This document shows positions 14,053 to 16,691 of a DNA stretch of 16,691 nucleotides, piece after piece; the first letter of the stretch is position 1, and each line of letters starts with the position of its first letter. A program made the translations under genes and the position numbers. The notes below the pieces were generated by a model. It was given only the letters and a program-made list of their open reading frames with translations. It was not told the origin of the DNA and did not search any database. The DNA is from Citromicrobium sp. (GTDB taxonomy: Bacteria > Pseudomonadota > Alphaproteobacteria > Sphingomonadales > Sphingomonadaceae), in contig QFNA01000086.1 in assembly GCA_003248395.1 (NCBI GenBank), forward strand, positions 1-16,691, given 5' to 3'.

Positions 14053-15186
14053 TCAGGGCACGATGGTGGTGAACAGGTAGGTGGCGAAGATCACCAGGTG
14101 AATGATCCCCTGCACCACCGTGGTCCTGCCCCTGCCGAGAGTCAGCGTTGCCACGAGCAGCGTCAGGGCGAGAAGCACGGTCGAGCGCATCGACAGGCCG
14201 AGCTCGAGATCGAGCCCCAGCATCAGCGCGACGAGCGCCACCGACGGAATCGTCAGGCCGATCGTGGCGAGCGCAGAGCCGATGGCGAGATTGAGGCTGG
14301 TCTGCACGCGGTTCGCGCGGGCGGCGCGCAAGGCGGCGAAGCCCTCGGGCGCCAGAACGAGCGCGGCGATGATGATGCCGACCAACGCGCGGGGCGCCCC
14401 GGCAGCTGCGACCGCCGCCTCGATCGTCGGCGACAGCGTCTTGGCCAGTAGGACCACGGCCACGAGCGACACGACGAGGACAACGCCCGCGGCAAGCGCA
14501 GTGGACCGCTGGACCGGGACTTCATGCGCGTGGTCGCCTGCCTCCTCGACATGGTGCAGGAAATCTTCGCGGTGCCGGATCGTCTGCGCCATCACGAAGG
14601 TGCCGTAAATCAGCAGCGATACGACGGCCACGAAGACGAGTTGCTTGGGATTGTAGAACGCCCCGGGCGCGCTGGTGGTGAAATTGGGCAGGACCAGGGT
14701 GAGCACCGACAGGGTGGCGAGCATCGCCAGCCCTGCGCTGACCCCGGACTGCGTGTAGCTTTGTTCGTGATGGCGTCTGCCGCCGGCCAGCAGGCAGATC
14801 CCGACGATCCCGTTGATCGTGATCATGATGGCGGCGATCAGCGTATCGCGCGCCAGCGCCTGCGCCTGCGACCCCTCGCCGAGCATGATCGAAACGATCA
14901 GCGAGACCTCGATCACGGTGACGGCGACGGCGAGGACCAGCGTGCCGAAGGGTTCGCCGAGGAAATGCGCGAGAATTTCCGCATGATAGACCGCCGCCAT
15001 GATCGCCGCGCCGAGCAGCACGCCGATGACGACCGCGATGACCAGCCCGTCGGGCTTGCCGAGGCCGATCGCGGCGACCGCGAGCAACGGGGCCAGCACC
15101 GACCACAGCGATAGGCCGTAGCGGTTTTTCAGGGTGAGTCCTTCAGCGACGGAAACGGTCATCGCGATCACGGTAGCGGCAAACAT
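14053..15186 (-). CDS. chaA: ChaA-type Ca2+/H+ (cation/proton) antiporter, inner membrane
   Basis: ChaA proteins of the CaCA superfamily export Ca2+ (and in E. coli Na+/K+) in exchange for protons. The 377-residue product is highly hydrophobic, with about eleven membrane segments. Both alpha repeats are visible: GEPFGTLVLAVAVTVIEVSL at 77-96 and LAPEGFAALRAARANRVQTS at 278-297, running on to GSALATIGLTIPSV. The repeats carry the acidic residues of the transport site. Between them is a short charged loop with histidines (HREDFLHHVEEAGDHAHEV), as in the family. The ATG at 15186 is used here, with a GAAGG about 12 bases upstream. The ATG at 15162 would give a slightly shorter N-terminus and cannot be excluded. 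The gene follows the hypothetical gene by 21 bases, so they are probably one transcript. Confidence 0.9.
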   Translation of the reverse strand: MFAATVIAMTVSVAEGLTLKNRYGLSLWSVLAPLLAVAAIGLGKPDGLVIAVVIGVLLGAAIMAAVYHAEILAHFLGEPFGTLVLAVAVTVIEVSLIVSIMLGEGSQAQALARDTLIAAIMITINGIVGICLLAGGRRHHEQSYTQSGVSAGLAMLATLSVLTLVLPNFTTSAPGAFYNPKQLVFVAVVSLLIYGTFVMAQTIRHREDFLHHVEEAGDHAHEVPVQRSTALAAGVVLVVSLVAVVLLAKTLSPTIEAAVAAAGAPRALVGIIIAALVLAPEGFAALRAARANRVQTSLNLAIGSALATIGLTIPSVALVALMLGLDLELGLSMRSTVLLALTLLVATLTLGRGRTTVVQGIIHLVIFATYLFTTIVP

Positions 15187-15207
15187 TCGCCGCGAGAACC
15201 TTCGATG

Positions 15208-15735
15208 TCAGGCGGCCGTTTCCTCGATGAATTCGGGATAGAAGCTCGGCGCGCGTTCGGACCAGCCGGTGGCGGTCGCGGCGGCTTCGGAGAGGCTTTG
15301 CAAGAGCATGCGGCGGCGGTCGGGCCGGATCAGCGGCAGGGCGGCGGCGGCGCAAAAGGCGCTTGGCAGCCAGGGACGGACCTCTGCCGAAATCAGCCGT
15401 TCGTAGAGGAAGCGGAAGGCCGAAAAGCCGTCGATCCGTTCTTGCGACAGGTCGAAAGCGGCCACGCGGGCGAGCTTGCCGACGAACCCTTCTATACTGT
15501 CGAAACGGCGAGGATCGGGGATCGACTGGCGCAGGGCCTTCAGCTCCTGATAGGCGACGTATTGGCTGCGGATCGCGGCGTTTTCCGCGGCGTTGCGACC
15601 CCAGATGCGGAAGGCATCGCAGCGGCCCAGCCCGATATCGAGGCTGCGGCGGATGTAGCGCTGCTCAGCCGCGCCGAACCCGGCAAATTCGCGCATTTCG
15701 CCGATGATAATCGACGCCTGGTTGGTAACGGCCAT
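15208..15735 (-). CDS. conserved-looking hypothetical protein, cytosolic
   Basis: I do not recognise a family. The 175-residue protein starts MAVTNQASIIIGEMREFAGFG and has no signal peptide or membrane segment. It appears helical throughout, with Arg-rich amphipathic stretches (AEQRYIRRSLDIGLGRC, AYQELKALRQSIPDPRRFDS, FRFLYERLISAEVRPWLPSAFCAAAALPLIRPDRRRMLLQ). There are two scattered cysteines but no metal-site pattern. Codon use follows the neighbours. It sits 64 bases after the thiS-thiG gene and 21 bases before chaA on the same strand, so it is probably part of one operon with them. The position does not suggest a thiamine or ion-transport function by itself. Confidence 0.75.
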   Translation of the reverse strand: MAVTNQASIIIGEMREFAGFGAAEQRYIRRSLDIGLGRCDAFRIWGRNAAENAAIRSQYVAYQELKALRQSIPDPRRFDSIEGFVGKLARVAAFDLSQERIDGFSAFRFLYERLISAEVRPWLPSAFCAAAALPLIRPDRRRMLLQSLSEAAATATGWSERAPSFYPEFIEETAA

Positions 15736-15799
15736 CTGCGGTGCCCCCGTTGGTTTCGAAGGGCAGCTTCGCCGAAGATGGTTAATTATCCGTTTCGCG

Positions 15800-16691
15800 T
15801 CAGATCAAGCCGGCGAGCGGGCTGCTGGGATCGGCATATTTGCGCGTCGCCATGCGGCCGGCGAGATAGGCGTCGCGGCCGGCCTCGACCGCCAGCTTCA
15901 TTGCGCGGGCCATACGGATCGGATCCTTTGCCTCGGCAATGGCGGTGTTCATCAGCACGCCGTCGCAGCCGAGTTCCATCGCCACGGCGGCATCCGAAGC
16001 CGTGCCGACGCCTGCATCGACGAGCACGGGGACGCCGGCGCCTTCCTTGATCAGGCGGATCGTCACCCGGTTCTGGATGCCGAGCCCCGAGCCGATGGGC
16101 GCGCCGAGCGGCATGATCGCGACGGCCCCGGCATCCTCGAGCTGTTTCGCCGCGATCGGATCGTCCACGCAATAGACCATGGGCAGGAAGCCCTCTTTCG
16201 CGAGCGTTTCGGTCGCGGTCAACGTTTCGCGCATGTCGGGATAGAGCGTGCGCGCTTCGCCGAGGACCTCGAGCTTGACGAGATCCCACCCACCGGCCTC
16301 GCGCGCGAGGCGCAGCGTGCGAATGGCCTCTTCCGCATTGAAGCAGCCTGCCGTGTTGGGCAAATAGGTGATCTTTTTCGGGTCGATATAGTCGGTCAGC
16401 ATCGGCGCCGTGGGATCGCTGACATTGACGCGGCGGACTGCGACGGTGACGATTTCCGCACCGCTGGCCGCGAGCGCGGCGGCATTCTGCTCGAAATCCC
16501 TGTATTTGCCCGTGCCGACGATCAGGCGGCTGGTGAAGGTGCGGCCCGCGACGCTCCAGCTGTCGTCCGCTGCGCTGGCGCCGTGGCCCCCACCGACGAA
16601 ATGCACGATTTCGAGCACGTCGCCATCGGCCAGCGGATGCGCGGCCAGTTCGGAGCGGGGCGCGATCGTGCCATTGCGTTCGACCGCGACC
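15800..16691 (-). CDS. thiG: ThiS-ThiG fusion: sulfur carrier and thiazole synthase (5' end outside window)
   Basis: ThiG makes the thiazole phosphate of thiamine from deoxyxylulose phosphate, dehydroglycine and sulfur carried as thiocarboxylate on ThiS. The open frame enters at the window edge with the last part of a ThiS-like domain (VAVERNGTIAPRSEL, then DGDVLEIVHFVGGG). It continues without a stop, through a short linker HGASAADDS, into a complete ThiG. ThiG is supported by RLIVGTGKY, EIVTVAVRRVN, YLPNTAGCF, the lysine of DLVKLEVLG that forms the Schiff base, GLPM-like FLPMVYCVDD, PIGSGLGIQN, VPVLVDAGVGTASDAA and DGVLMNTAIAEAKDPI. The usual ThiS terminal Gly-Gly lies inside the protein. 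A start at the GTG of 16618 would only cut the ThiS part, so the frame is taken to run off the window. Bifunctional ThiS/ThiG proteins are known in databases. Confidence 0.9.
   Translation of the reverse strand, partial: VAVERNGTIAPRSELAAHPLADGDVLEIVHFVGGGHGASAADDSWSVAGRTFTSRLIVGTGKYRDFEQNAAALAASGAEIVTVAVRRVNVSDPTAPMLTDYIDPKKITYLPNTAGCFNAEEAIRTLRLAREAGGWDLVKLEVLGEARTLYPDMRETLTATETLAKEGFLPMVYCVDDPIAAKQLEDAGAVAIMPLGAPIGSGLGIQNRVTIRLIKEGAGVPVLVDAGVGTASDAAVAMELGCDGVLMNTAIAEAKDPIRMARAMKLAVEAGRDAYLAGRMATRKYADPSSPLAGLI

Noticed and set aside
15757..15777. A hairpin (CGAAG/CTTCG) after the thiG stop as a terminator
   Set aside because: The stem is only 5 bp, overlaps an alternative pairing, and is not followed by a T run on either strand. 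The genes around it look cotranscribed.
1..16691. CRISPR arrays, insertion sequences, tRNA or rRNA genes
   Set aside because: No regularly spaced repeats, transposase-like frames, terminal inverted repeats or RNA gene signatures were found on reading both strands.

Overview
The window looks like chromosomal DNA of a GC-rich alphaproteobacterium of the order Sphingomonadales, most likely family Erythrobacteraceae. This is inferred from protein style (short SufD, Rrf2-type SUF regulator beginning MRLSNLADYAVV, thiS-thiG fusion, DUF885 lipoprotein) and codon use; no rRNA or other marker is present.

Region 1 (1-6811, minus strand) is the SUF iron-sulfur cluster assembly operon. Transcribed from high to low coordinates it reads: Rrf2/IscR-like regulator, sufB, lipoprotein, DUF559 nuclease-fold protein, lipoprotein, sufC, small exported Cys-containing protein, sufD, sufS, sufT (cut by the window edge). 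From sufB onward, seven of the eight junctions are 4-8 base stop/start overlaps and the eighth is a 22-base gap, so the four uncharacterised genes are translationally coupled to the Fe-S machinery. Region 2 (6903-8963) holds a DUF885 lipoprotein gene upstream of the regulator on the same strand. Beyond it is a 349-base gap with a strong minus-strand terminator and a possible small RNA. Region 3 (8964-14016, plus strand) is a compact run: pyrD, gamma-glutamyltransferase, a long-chain acyl-CoA synthetase and a small cupin lipoprotein. Region 4 (14053-16691, minus strand, convergent with region 3) carries a ChaA-type Ca2+/H+ antiporter, a hypothetical protein and a thiS-thiG fusion cut at its 5' side.

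The most notable observation is damage confined to the left half. Four conserved genes or junctions each appear to lack a roughly 80-130 base block. sufS lacks about 40 residues including the catalytic-cysteine loop. sufD lacks part of its C-terminal region and is frameshifted, which fuses it in frame to sufS. The regulator/sufB junction has lost the sufB start region. The DUF885 gene has lost part of its N-terminal half and is frameshifted. By contrast pyrD, ggt, the acyl-CoA synthetase, chaA and thiG look full length. SUF is normally indispensable in such bacteria, so either the assembly has collapsed at several points or this is a decaying copy with a functional SUF set elsewhere. The sequence alone cannot decide. 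I do not see a clearly new defence, mobile or biosynthetic system. The candidates for new biology are the coupled accessory genes in the SUF operon, the AATCG-rich regulator leader and the possible small RNA.
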